Assembly (NCBI RefSeq): GCF_024713945.1
Contig: NC_134680.1
Location: 2,318,001 to 2,382,000, forward strand
Source: Dermatophagoides farinae
Lineage: Eukaryota > Arthropoda > Arachnida > Sarcoptiformes > Pyroglyphidae
Length of the DNA: 64,000 nucleotides
Direction: 5' to 3'
Under the pieces are notes generated by a model. It searched no databases. It saw nothing but the letters and a program-made list of their open reading frames with translations, and was not told the origin of the DNA. Positions 1-10,605 of the stretch are shown here, piece by piece (positions within the stretch are counted from its first letter, which is position 1; every line of letters starts with the position of its first letter). The position numbers and the translations under genes were made by a program.

Positions 1-583
1 CCAACCGATCAAACTTCGGACGTGGAAGTAAAGCAATTGTGATGACACAACGTGAACTTTCGTTGAGAGTAATCCACTCGGACTCGAGGTCCTCAAACCG
101 AGCGTTTAATTTCTCGATCCACTGTCTAAGTTCACCACCAGTATAAGATGTATTCAACATCTGGGTGAATTTTCGAACAGAAGATGCGAATGAATCTTTT
201 TCAAACCTCACCATGTAAGTCCATATGGAAAAGACAGACTTACAATGTTGGATCAGTTCGATTGTTTTCGGAGCAAACGTGAAAATCATCAGACCGAAGT
301 ACCGACAATATTCAGCATACTCAGCTTCCGTCGGTTGGATTTCTCTCTCAAGAAAGTGTGATTTTCCGCAAGCATTGAATGCTGAACGAACCGTACTTAT
401 CCAAGCTTTGACATTACTCCCATCATACTTCACCACTTGTCCGAAAACAAATGTTTCAGTAACTTTGGTTTCTGTCTCAACTGGTGTTCTGATTGACGCT
501 GCATTCATGTTCGTTATCGCATTCGATAATTGGAGCAATACTGCAGAAAGATCACCATCACTCTTGGCTTTATTATTCGACAT
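1..583 (-). CDS. Copia-type retrotransposon gag, 5' part (runs off the window)
   Basis: The frame starts at ATG 583 and stays open for 194 codons to the window edge. The N-terminal half reads like a Copia/Ty1 Gag: a short polar leader, then a block with 'VVKYDGSNVKAWISTV' (the W-containing substrate-like motif of the gag/UBN2 family), a later 'IWTYMVRFEK' segment and an 'LNARFEDLESEW...LLPRP' segment that matches the usual L..L..LP pattern. Gag would form the particle shell that packages element RNA. It lies 81 nt downstream of a primer-binding site and an LTR on the same strand, which fixes the element's polarity. There are no internal stops or frameshifts in the visible part, so the copy may be recent. 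Zinc knuckle, protease, integrase and RT would lie outside the window. The family assignment comes from overall pattern plus context, not from a search. Confidence 0.72.
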   Translation of the reverse strand, partial: MSNNKAKSDGDLSAVLLQLSNAITNMNAASIRTPVETETKVTETFVFGQVVKYDGSNVKAWISTVRSAFNACGKSHFLEREIQPTEAEYAEYCRYFGLMIFTFAPKTIELIQHCKSVFSIWTYMVRFEKDSFASSVRKFTQMLNTSYTGGELRQWIEKLNARFEDLESEWITLNESSRCVITIALLPRPKFDRL

Positions 584-663
584 GTTGAAGAGCGAAAAAA
601 AAAAATTAAAAAACACAAATTGAAAAATAGACAAGAGACGTGTTGATGTTCAATCGTAACCAC

Positions 664-675
664 GCTCTGCTACCA
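664..675 (-). other. Primer-binding site, initiator tRNA-Met type
   Basis: Minus strand TGGTAGCAGAGC. The plus strand GCTCTGCTACCA matches the 3' end, including CCA, of metazoan initiator methionine tRNA as I remember it. In LTR elements this site, just inside the 5' LTR, primes minus-strand DNA synthesis. The position 2 nt from the LTR end is as expected. Confidence 0.7.
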
Positions 676-677
676 AT

Positions 678-830
678 TGTAGATTTTAATAATCATCACA
701 ATTTTATTCAATGAAAAAACATTTATATATAAGCATATTAACAAACAAACATGAAAAACAACATTGAATGACCATGACAAAAAACCAGCCACTCATGGTG
801 TCATAGTGTTATAGTCAACTTGATGCAACA
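678..830 (-). repeat. 5' LTR of the Copia-like element
   Basis: On the minus strand the segment begins TGTTGCATCAAG and ends AATCTACA, giving TGT...ACA ends. Inside, in the right order, are a TATA-like stretch (minus strand TATATATAAATG, 731-720) and a polyadenylation signal AATAAA (708-703). The 3' boundary is well supported because the primer-binding site starts 2 nt later. The 5' boundary at 830 is chosen from the TGTTG start and has not been confirmed by a second LTR. Confidence 0.62.
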
Positions 831-3800
831 GATTTCAATAAATGTCAATGAATATTGGATTAAATTTATTCACAAAATGATAATGTTCATCATGATACCT
901 ATTTCATCTATCAAATATTTACCTTCGAATCTTATCGTGATCGAATGATCAATATTATTGTTACCGTTGTTACATTGTTTGTATTCATCTCATTCATGAT
1001 GATGGTCTTTTAACATATCATTATTGTATATTCAAAATAATCATATTCACAGCATGAATAATCACGAAATCATTTTTGAATTATTGGTGAAACATATCAC
1101 ATTGAAATATCATATATGATCAGAGGAAAAAGAACAAAACAAAACAAAAAAAGAGTTCGAATCGATTGTATCGCGATTTTATTTTGCAAAATTTTTTTTC
1201 GAATGTCAATGTCGAAAAACGAATAGAACGTTTTTCGAAAATCGGATTTGATTGAAATTTGATATTGAAACAAAAAAAAAATTATATTCTGTCATGATGA
1301 TAAAAAATTTACACAAAGAGGATTATCATCATTTAAAAATTATTATATATATCATAGTGTAAAATACGGTAATGACGATAGAAAATATTCAAAGAGAACT
1401 AATAAAAAAATATATTATCATTATTTAAATCATAAACAACATTGTCAATCGTTAATGAATCGAAAATTCAAATTAAACAACAGAAAGTGGAATTAGAAAA
1501 ATCCAAAAGAAAAACAACGATTTGTCATCAAATTATTCGAATGAACGAGAAAAATTAAAATTTGCTATTTATGGTATGCATCAAAACAAATTGTCATTAA
1601 TGTAGGTGGACGTTTGTGTGTCATTATTTAATTTCCATCAATGATGATGCTTGATGTCATTAACCATCATCATCACCCGCAACAAATTCATTAGAATCAA
1701 TAAGTGAATGGATCATTTGTATAATTGATACATCATCATCATCATCCTAATCATAAGTATGGTAATCCATCAATGTCAACCAACCATCAAATAAATCTAT
1801 GGATTTCAATATGTGTGTTTCCGGATGGATAGTATTGTTAATTGTAAATGACAACATCCATATTGGATGGCTGAATTTCAAAACTCGAAACGGTAAAATT
1901 TTCGTTTCATTGAATTACTTGTAATTAGTAACCGTTAGTATTAAATTCTTAGATAATAAATCGTCAAGGCGAACCAGAAATAAATTGATGTTTACATCTT
2001 CAGAACTGCCCAGAAAAATTCCGAAAGACCAAAATTTTCGCCACTAAATAATTTTAGATTGTTAAATTATTAAATACCATTGTTATAGTTGTATGTGTGG
2101 TGGAATTGAATTTGTCATCATCATCAACATAATTGAAATTAATTTTTTTTTTTTCGTTATCATTCATGTTGTTTATAATGATGATGGACCATTTCATTTT
2201 TGTGCATTTCTTATTTGTTTAGATAGGGAATGAGAAGTTTGTTGTTGATAGAATGGTCATTTTTTTGCAAAAACATTTTATTTTCATTTATCACTCAAGT
2301 CCCTTGGTCAATTTCCGTTAGAATTTTCTTTTTTTTTGGTAAAATTCTGGAACAATGTATGTGCGTGGGTGTACATACAATCTAATGGGAAACGAGTAAG
2401 AAAAAAAAGGTAACCCTGAATTTTTCCGTCTGCCCAAATTACTTGTCTTATTCATTCATTCATTCTAATGATGATCATGATGATGATTACCACCATCGAG
2501 TAATCATCATTTTATACAGTTGTTGTTGTTGTTTATTATGACCAAAAAAAAAGAAAAAAGGTTTTTCGATGTCAAATCAACAAACGATAATAATAATGAT
2601 AATGGCCAAGTTGAAAATGAAATTTCTTCTTCTTCAAAGATTTTTATTCTGGTCCAAAATGTAGATGTTAATAACATGTATAATCGAGAGTAATGGAATG
2701 GAAATATGTTATTGTTTGCCATTGAAATCAACATTCATTCATGAAGATTCTTTACCCAATACTATAATATGAATGGCAAAGCAATCATGAATGTTGAATA
2801 TTTTTTTCCATGGCTCGTTAAGTTGATAAAATTGTTTTTTTTTAAATATTTTCATGTTTGTTTTGTAAAAGTTTTTGGCACAAAATGAAACGATGTTTCA
2901 AACGGAATCCGAAAAACAAACACAAACCGGTTCGGTTATCATTATTTTAGATGGATTCCGTATTTTAATTTTCAATAACCGAAAAAAATTTATAATAAAT
3001 AAAATGAAGAATCGTTTGTTAGTTGTTGGTGACCTGAACAATTTTTAACCAACACAAACACACACACGCACACAAAGTGGAATTATGCATCAATCAATGA
3101 ATCAATAAAAAAAACATTTGATGACGATGAAAACATCCGTTTCGCATCATTATACTTACATGTATACATTCACATTCACATACACAGATGACAAGATTTT
3201 TAAAAAAAAGAAGATAGTAAGTAGTTTATCATCATATATCCATCATTGAAAAATGGATCGGAAATGTTTTGATTTTATTTTCTCTCTTTCTCTTTCTCAT
3301 TCTTCGGTTATTTCAATATAAGAATAAGGTTTGCACTTTCATTAATAATGATGATATGACGATGATGACGTTTCGTTTCAATGTTTATTGGCGGTACATA
3401 ATAAAGTTTTTTTTTCATTTTTTTCGGGTCTAACTCAGTCATTCATCCATTTCATTCTATTCAGAAGCTAAATCTATAAGAGAATTTTTGCCGTTTGAAT
3501 CAGTTATGAAAAAGTAATGAAAAAAATCGATCAATCATTGTTCGATTATTGTGAGAAAATATGGCGGGCCATCTTAGTTTTTTTTCTCAATATTTTCTTC
3601 GATCAACTATATGATATATCATACTTTTTTGACAATGAAAAAAAAGAATTTCTGTTTTTTTTTCTTGAAATTTTCTGTTGTTGTTGTCGATAAAAGGTGT
3701 TTAAATTTTTTTTGTTGAAAATTTTGCCTCGGAAAAAAGCCATTTAATCAGCCCACCCATTTGAATTTGATTGAATTTTCTTGGAACACACAGTTTTCGA

Positions 3801-4165
3801 TCCGATAAGATGATTGGCTATGTTGGATGTTTTCATCCATCACAATTTTTTCTTTGTTGCTTTTCTGTTATTATCCTTTGATATATGTAAATTGATTGGG
3901 CGTGAATAAAATTGGCAATGACAATAATCATAGTATACTAGATGGGTGTGAATGATGGACCGTTATAATATTCAAATTGACCTAAGAATATAATAAAAAA
4001 AAAATTCAAATTAATAATTTATTCAAATTCAAATGATAATAATGATGATGATGATGCGATTAACATCATCAATGGATGGGATCTAATTTATTGATTGTTA
4101 AGGCCGACGATTATCATCATATCATGTCGATGTTTACATTGTTGTTGAATACAATAATAATATTA
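831..4165. other. AT-rich spacer, no gene seen
   Basis: About 3.3 kb of AT-rich DNA dominated by poly-A/T runs, ATG/CAT trinucleotide strings and short CA runs (for example 3055-3075). Frames here are short and low in complexity. I see no splice-bounded coding stretch, RNA gene or recognisable mobile element. Confidence 0.6.
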
Positions 4166-4170
4166 TTACC

Positions 4171-4500
4171 AGCCCGGTACAGGCGCTTCGCGCCTGCCCC
4201 AGGCTGGCCCTGCGGGGCTGACTCCTGACAGTCAATATAGCTGGATACCCGCAGGTGTGGCGGCTGCGCCGCCCCCCCTGCTTGGTACCCAGCCAAAGGT
4301 ATCAATCCTTGACGGTCAATATAACTGGATGCCCGCAGGTGGGGACGGCTGCGCCGCCCCCCTGCTTGGCATCCAGCCAAAGGTGTCAATTTTAACGCTT
4401 CGTGCCTGACGGTGGATTTCTATGCACGGCGTTTTGCTTCCGGCTTTCGGTTTGGAACCGCAGGCTCAGCCATGACTTTTGTATTGTACCTGACACCTTT
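4171..4500. repeat. GC-rich repeat island with two tandem 84-bp units
   Basis: This is an abrupt GC-rich patch in AT-rich DNA. Two adjacent 84-bp units (4226-4309 and 4310-4393) share TGAC(A/G)GTCAATATA(G/A)CTGGAT, a CCCGCAGGTG block, a palindromic GGCTGCGCCGCC core and CAGCCAAAGGT(A/G)TCAAT. The island starts with a short palindrome around GGCGCTTCGCGCC and ends with an 11-bp inverted pair, CAAAGGTGTCA (4378-4388) and TGACACCTTTG (4490-4500). The minus strand is open across part of it, but the translation only reflects the repeat. Blocks from this island recur near 26251-26274. It could be a non-autonomous element or a DNA-structure-forming repeat; I cannot name a family. Confidence 0.6.
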
Positions 4501-4524
4501 GAAAATGTTACGTAAATCCAACAT

Positions 4525-4578
4525 CAACTTATCGATCAAACAGCATACTTATTATTGTTCATCGATATCGATAAGTTG
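4525..4578. repeat. 12-bp inverted repeat
   Basis: CAACTTATCGAT (4525-4536) and its exact reverse complement ATCGATAAGTTG (4567-4578) are separated by 30 nt. It sits directly before a much stronger hairpin (4589-4672), and both follow the GC-rich island, so they may be parts of one element. Confidence 0.6.
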
Positions 4579-4588
4579 GCGGAATACG

Positions 4589-4672
4589 ATATTTTTGGTG
4601 TAGATGCTGCGATCGTTGTTGACCTTCAGCAAAATAGGTCAACAACGATCGCAGCATCTACACCAAAAATAT
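4589..4672. repeat. Perfect 37-bp inverted repeat (hairpin), 10-nt loop
   Basis: The left arm 4589-4625 and right arm 4636-4672 are exact reverse complements over 37 bp with a 10-nt loop (TCAGCAAAAT). The arms contain the smaller palindrome CGATCG. Transcription would give a long stable hairpin. The absence of any mismatch points to a young fold-back element, a hairpin RNA source or an assembly fold-back artefact, rather than an old microRNA gene, whose stem would normally carry mismatches. Confidence 0.8.
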
Positions 4673-4680
4673 TTGACGAA

Positions 4681-6660
4681 AATCTCCCCCAAAGATGATT
4701 AATTTACCACCAAAAACTTCTTGCGATTTTTTTTTTTTTTTTTTTGAAAATGCATGAGATCTTTGAGCAATAAGTCAATTATGTTAATCACATGAATCGA
4801 CATCACTATAACAATACAATACTCACTTTTCAATACTTATAATAATACAAACATACTCATCAAATACTCATATACATTCACACAAAATGAAAATCACGTG
4901 GTCGCTATCAAAATTCGAATTCGACGATTCGAACTCTTTCTATGTTCTATTGAATGACTGCACCATCTATGGGATGCAAAATCTGCAGCAAAGTGTGCGG
5001 AGCTAGAACAATGAAAAAATGCTTTGTCAAAGCTACATACCACAGAATGCGTTTCTTTGGAAGCGACTTCTACTTCTGAGCTGGACGAACTGTTCAGAGG
5101 CATTCAAAAGTTTTCCCGCATGCTCAGACACACACACACACAACACACACTTAGTAGCTCATACCAAATAGTTATGTTTGTACTGAAAATAAGTAGGAAT
5201 GGCCGGCTCAGCTTCGCCGCAGTTTACAGACATCCTTAGCGTCATAGAATAGTAGATTATATATTCATAATAACAACAACAACAATGGCTAATGTGTATT
5301 ATTGGGAAAAAAAATAATGAAAAAAAAACAAAACAAAAATCACCGAAAAAGGAAACAATTGTTTTCGTTCGTTCGTTTGTTCGTCTCCTTCGTTTAGATG
5401 GCACTAAAAACATTGATTGATTTGACAGGACAATATATGATCATATGTGTGTTTTGTTTTGTTTTGTTTTGTTGTTGTTTTTGGCATCTTTATTTATTTT
5501 TTTGGCCATTCTTTTCTTTTATTTCTCTGTTGAAACTGTTGTTTTTTTTTATTAGAATTTAGAAGAAATAAAATTATTATTGAGACATTCCACCATTTTT
5601 CATATATTTGAATATTTGATTATATTAATAACGGAGATATTAATGTCATTGAATCATCAGCATCATCATCATCATTATCATTGTGGATCGAATATATTTG
5701 TCAATCGAATGAGCTGTGTGTGTGTGTGTGTGTTGGTCGGTTGATAAGTTGTGAAATCGATGATTTTTTTTTGATGATGATTTAAAATAAAACATTTTTG
5801 TTGAAGGAAAATAATTGTTTTTTTATAGATGAGAAAAATACCACAAGGATGTTCATTATCATGATGATGATCATCATCATTATTAAAATAATCATAATTT
5901 ACAAAACAGAGAAAAAAAATATGATTATGATTATTTTGGCCAAAATTATAATCAAAATGGTAAAAGGTGGTTTTAATTTTATTCATGATGATGATGATGA
6001 TAATCATTGTTATCCTAAAAACATTGAAATAATGATATCAATGATGGTCATCATCATATCATCATTTAGCAACAACAATAAAAAGTACGAATTCTTTCCA
6101 CGAAAAAAATAATTGATAAAATGGAAATCATAACAATCATCATACGACTATTCTCACCTGCAATGATTCTATTATGTCTATTTCGGCCCCCTATATTATT
6201 CGAATTCATTTTCCATCGTTTTGCTCTATTCCAAAAAAAAAAAAAAAAATAATTATATGTTTTGAATGAATTTTTGAAGAAAAAAAAATGATTCATCATC
6301 ATTCACATATTTTTATGTTTATTCGCTTAATATGGAACAAACAAACAGACCAAATGAAAAAAATGGCCATTTCACTGACATACAACACACATGCATCACA
6401 TCAACTTTCCCATAGTAAACAAAAATGGATCCATTGAAAAATTTATTAAAATCTAACTTTTTTTTTCTCTTTATCTCGTTATATTTTCAGTAAATCAACA
6501 ACAACAAATTCAATGTCGCTCCGTTCGTTTTTCACTTGTTTTCGTTTCCAAACAAGCCTTTTTAGGGTTGATCCCCCTTATTAACTAACTAAACAACGAT
6601 TATATCCCCCATTCATATCCACAATCCATTGATCATCAGGATGATGTTGTTGTAGGTGAG
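4681..6660. other. Spacer upstream of the cuticle gene, no gene seen
   Basis: AT-rich, with a T(20)-class run near 4726-4745, CA and TG microsatellites (5132-5150, 5711-5731) and ATG/CAT strings around 5850-6060. A patch at about 4894-5240 has more balanced base composition and open frames on both strands, with no recognisable domain. It may be a decayed mobile element next to the GC-rich island. Confidence 0.5.
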
Positions 6661-6671
6661 AAGCCTATGGC

Positions 6672-6678
6672 TATAAAA
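6672..6678 (+). promoter_or_regulatory. TATA box of the cuticle protein gene
   Basis: TATAAAA within GGCTATAAAATG lies 122 bp upstream of the start codon. This spacing suits a TATA-driven arthropod cuticle gene with a roughly 90-nt leader. The start site itself cannot be fixed: a TCAGT initiator-like motif occurs at 6732, but it is too far for the usual 30-bp spacing. Confidence 0.55.
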
Positions 6679-6793
6679 TGTCCATATTTTTCATCAAAAA
6701 AGTTTCGTACAAAACTTCATTATTTACAGTGTCAGTGTTTGCGTGTAGTGTATGTGTTTTATCGTCATCATCATAAATAACAAAAAAACGAAA

Positions 6794-7489
6794 ATGAAAT
6801 CGGTTCGTGAATTTTGTGATCATATTCTGGTGTTTAATTTATTTTTTGTTTCGTTTTTCCGGTTTCTTTGACTTAGTTTGTCACAATATTGTTCATCAAT
6901 AGTTTTGCTATGATAATAGCGTTTCCATTGGAACAACCAATACATTATCTACCATATGCATTTGGTTATCAAACAGCCGATGGTCAAACCAGACAGGAAC
7001 AAGGTAGTCAAAATGGTGTTATTACCGGTTCGTTTAGCTATACCGATGCTAATGGTGATCTACGACAGGTTTGACTTTGATTTTTTTCCTTCTTCCTCAC
7101 GTTCTACGAATTTAATTTTAATTTATTTTCAATCATAGGTTAAATATACAGCTGATGAACATGGTTATCGACCTGAAGGCGATATCGGTGTTGATCGTCG
7201 TACAGCTGAAACTGCTGCTGCAATGGCTGCATTAGCACCAAAAGGACCAGTATCATCAACATCATCATGGGCACCATTATCTAAACCTTCATTTCAAGCC
7301 TTTGATAAATTAATTGCATCACCACCCCCTGCTGCTGCTGTTCCGGCATTCCATGCACCAGCGCCAGCACCAGCTTCATGGAACCATTTTCCAGCCGCTG
7401 CTTCAACTACACATTTTGCTCCCCCAATCATAGGACCATCAGGCTATCAAGTTGATACGCCTACACATAAAATCTGGGTAAAATATTAG
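6794..7489 (+). CDS. Cuticle protein with Rebers-Riddiford chitin-binding domain
   Basis: Secreted structural protein that binds chitin in the exoskeleton. Exons: 6794-6802 (ATGAAATCG only), 6877-7068 and 7139-7489, with GT/AG introns of 74 and 70 bp, all phase 0, giving 183 residues. The tiny first exon encoding the first residues of the signal peptide is typical of arthropod cuticle genes. Spliced, the N-terminus is hydrophobic (MKSFVTILFINSFAMIIA), a good signal peptide. Residues about 30-85 form the RR domain: 'YAFGYQTADG', then 'GSFSYTDANGD' and 'VKYTADEHGYRPEGD', matching the G-x8-G-x6-Y-x-A-x-E-x-G-Y pattern. The C-terminal tail is rich in Ala and Pro, including a PAPAPAP-like stretch, as in flexible or hard-cuticle RR proteins. 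RR-1 versus RR-2 is not decided. Confidence 0.87.
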
Positions 7490-10400
7490 AGAGAAAAAGA
7501 TAAAAATCCACAGAACCAAAAGAAAAATATTTTCCATTGATCTGAATGGAAACAAGCAGAATTTTTTTTTCTTTTGAAATCCATTTAATTTGAAAAATAG
7601 ATTTTCCAGTCCCCATCCCTCATTCACATTATCAGTTGATTCCATTGTTCTCGGTTTTTTTTTGCCAACACACACACACACACTAAATTCAATTCAATCA
7701 TTTTAAACCCAAAGTAAACTCTTTCTCAGATGACAATGTAAAAAACATTTTTTTTTTGAAAATGTCAACTCACTATAATTTCCAAAAAAAAAAAACTTCC
7801 GTTCATAAGTTATTCGATTGATTATATGTCTAATCATAAATTCTGGTTGATTCAATTTTCGAAACTTTATTATCATTATTATTATTATTATTGATTCCAC
7901 GAACCAACATTATGCCATCATCACTAGGCCCAGAGGCTTAATATCTTCTTTCTAACCACCATCATCAATGTTACCACAGCCACAGACAAACTACATTGTT
8001 CAATGGATATGTGGCAAAAATTCATGTGGCCATTATTGTCTTTTTATTTTTCTGTGATCAAATAGAAATTATAATTGGATGATGAAAACGATGACAAAGA
8101 AGATTCCAATTATTATTCTTTCTTGTCGATCCTCATCATCATCATCATTATCGTTTGGTTGTCGAATGGAATTTTTATTTTTTTTTCATTTCGGAATAAA
8201 TTTATTTTTGGCAAAGAATTTTTATTTTTATTTTTATTGATGATGATGATGACTAGAAAGGAAAAATAAGGAAAACTTTTGTTTAAGCCTCAAGCTTCGA
8301 TAATTATTAACTTGGTGTGTGTGTGTGTGCGTGCGTGTGTATGTTTAATGGAAATCGAAAATCGAATGAATAAATGAATGAATGATGAACATACACATTA
8401 GTAGGTCAGAAGAATTTCAAAAGAATTTTTAAAAGAAATTATCATCTCCCACGCATTCACCACGATTGACAGTTGACACATAATTTAATAATGATGATCT
8501 AACAGTATCTTATTACAGCAAAAAAAAAAGAAATTTTTTTTTCTTTGTTTACAATTCACATTGTTAATAGAATTTCTATTTTCATACATTCATTCACATG
8601 ATGATTAACACATGATTATTCTTGCTGAATTGTCGAATTATTTTCGTTGTTTTTTTATGGTAAAAGTTCTTGATGATTGTATATGATAATTCGTTTTTGG
8701 TTTTTCTGGATGAATGACAAAAAAAATAATTTAAAAATTGGCTATGGTAATTTATTTGACTTTTACCACAGTTCCATCTCATTCTAGCTTCAATTTTGTT
8801 TCATTTTTGTCAAGGATCGATTAGTTTTTTTTTCCAAAAAAAAAAGTTTGTCCAAAAAAACCCAAAAAGTTTTTTTTCCCCATTTAAAGAATCGATTTAT
8901 TTTTTTTTTGTTTGTTCGTTTTTATTTCACAGTTTCACAAGCTAGTATTTGATCAGATTTCAGGTATGAATATAATGTGTTTGTGTGTCAATGACAACAA
9001 CCAATAATGTCAATTTGTTTCAATCTTGATTCCGTTATTCTTTTTTTTTTTTGCTATCTTGATAAAAATTCTTCCCTTTTTTTTGGTAATTCATTGATGT
9101 ATAGTCATTATCCGCACTGAAATTCGATTTGGATTCTTTACAACAGCATCAACAACAACAACAACAACAACAAAAATCGAATCAGACTTTTTAACACACA
9201 GAAAACTTCACTATGATAATGATCATTAAAATAAATCGATACAAATACTATTTCAACCGTGGAGAAAGTGAGAAAAAAAATCTTTATGAAAAGAATCAAT
9301 GAAATAAACATTCATCGAAGTCGATTAACATATGCCATCAACGTTATAATTCAAAACGTAAAAAAACTCCAATTTAAATTCAAATTTTTTTTTGTTTTGA
9401 ATATTCTGAAGAAGAAAAAAATTCTAATCGAACGTTTCTACTGTGTTTGTATGCCCTCCAAAAAAAACAGATTTTTTTTGATCAATCATTTAATGGAGAT
9501 TTGATCGTTGTCATCATCATGGATGTTGGTGGTGATAGCAAACCATTAACCATTTCATTTTTTTCTGGTTCTCTCTCTCTCTTTCGCATCTCAATAAATT
9601 CAAAAAAAAAATTCTTAAAAGATGTTTATTGTCGTTTAGCGTGCAATCATCATCATGAATACAAGAAATACATTTTCACAGAACCTTGTCAATCGAATTA
9701 TCGTTGACAGTCAACACACACACAATCATCAATGCTTCGAATCTAATATTTTTTTTTTAGATTCAATTATTGTGTCTTTGCGTGTGTGTGTGTGTGTGTG
9801 TGTATACATCCATCATCATGATAAAAAAAAATGTTTATTTATTTATTTATTCATTCATCTATCTACTCATCATGATCGCTTCTTGTTCTGGATCTGTATG
9901 TAGATAGATTCTTAATAAAATGAAATTGAGAAATGAGTGTTTTTACTTTGAAAAGAATACTATTCATCATTTCCGGAGGAAATTTCTTCTTTTTTTTTGT
10001 TCCGTTTATTTTCATTTTTTTTCACAGGAAATTTTTTTTCCATATAACCAAAAGATATTCGAATAATTCATAATTATAATTCTCATATACGTGTGTGTGT
10101 GTGTGTGTTTGTATGCGAACAAACGACCTTGACACCATTTGTTGTTGTTGTAGATGACCATTTTATTCCGGAGTTTTGTTTTTTAGCCTGAATAAAATCC
10201 CATCCCATAGTTATTTAACTTCATCTCTCTCCTCTTTTTTTTGATTATTTTTTTTTCAAAGAAAAAAAAATACCTAATCGAAATATGAACCCGATATATA
10301 CGCCAGGAATTTATATTTCGATTCAATTTTTTATCAATAATGGGAACCGTATTAATATTAACTACATATATGATACGGAACAATGAAACGAAAAAAAAAC

Positions 10401-10520
10401 AATTTTTTCGTTTGCTCAAAACAATTTCATCATTGTGTAATTGAATTTTTTTTCAAAAATAAATGAAAAAAACAACCAAAAAAATTGGTATTCGATTTCT
10501 TTTTTTTTTGAATCAATATA

Positions 10521-10605
10521 CAGTAAAACACCCTAGAATCTAGTGCCTAGATTAACGCTGTTTCGCTTTACGGTACAAAATTTTGGAACGTAACCCAAAT
10601 TACTG
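10521..10605. mobile_element. Pogo/Tigger-like MITE remnant, 85 bp
   Basis: Begins CAGTAAAACACCC and ends in the complement of CAGTAATTTGGG, with TA on both sides (10519-10520 and 10606-10607), which fits the TA target of Tc1/mariner-pogo elements. The inner segment (AACGCTGTTTCGCTTTACGG, then TTTTGGAACGTAACCC) matches the right half of the element at 21445-21643. Too short to encode a transposase. Confidence 0.6.

Larger units (their letters stand above)
1..830 (-). mobile_element. Copia-like LTR retrotransposon, 5' end
   Basis: Read on the minus strand, the order is a compact LTR (830-678), a 2-nt gap, a primer-binding site (675-664), a leader, and an open gag frame from 583. This is the canonical 5' architecture of an LTR element. 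The short LTR (about 153 bp), the gag type and the initiator-Met primer site fit Ty1/Copia better than Ty3/Gypsy. The flank right of the LTR begins GATTT, so a 5-bp target duplication would read GATTT in this orientation. The other end is outside the window, so the duplication and the identity of the two LTRs cannot be checked here. Confidence 0.72.

Noticed and set aside
225-623. Plus-strand frame of 132 codons at the left edge
   Set aside because: It is the complement of the gag frame on the minus strand, which has the LTR, primer site and family pattern to support it.
4117-4389. Minus-strand 90-codon frame across the GC-rich island
   Set aside because: The apparent protein repeat simply mirrors the two 84-bp DNA units; there is no start context or conserved domain.
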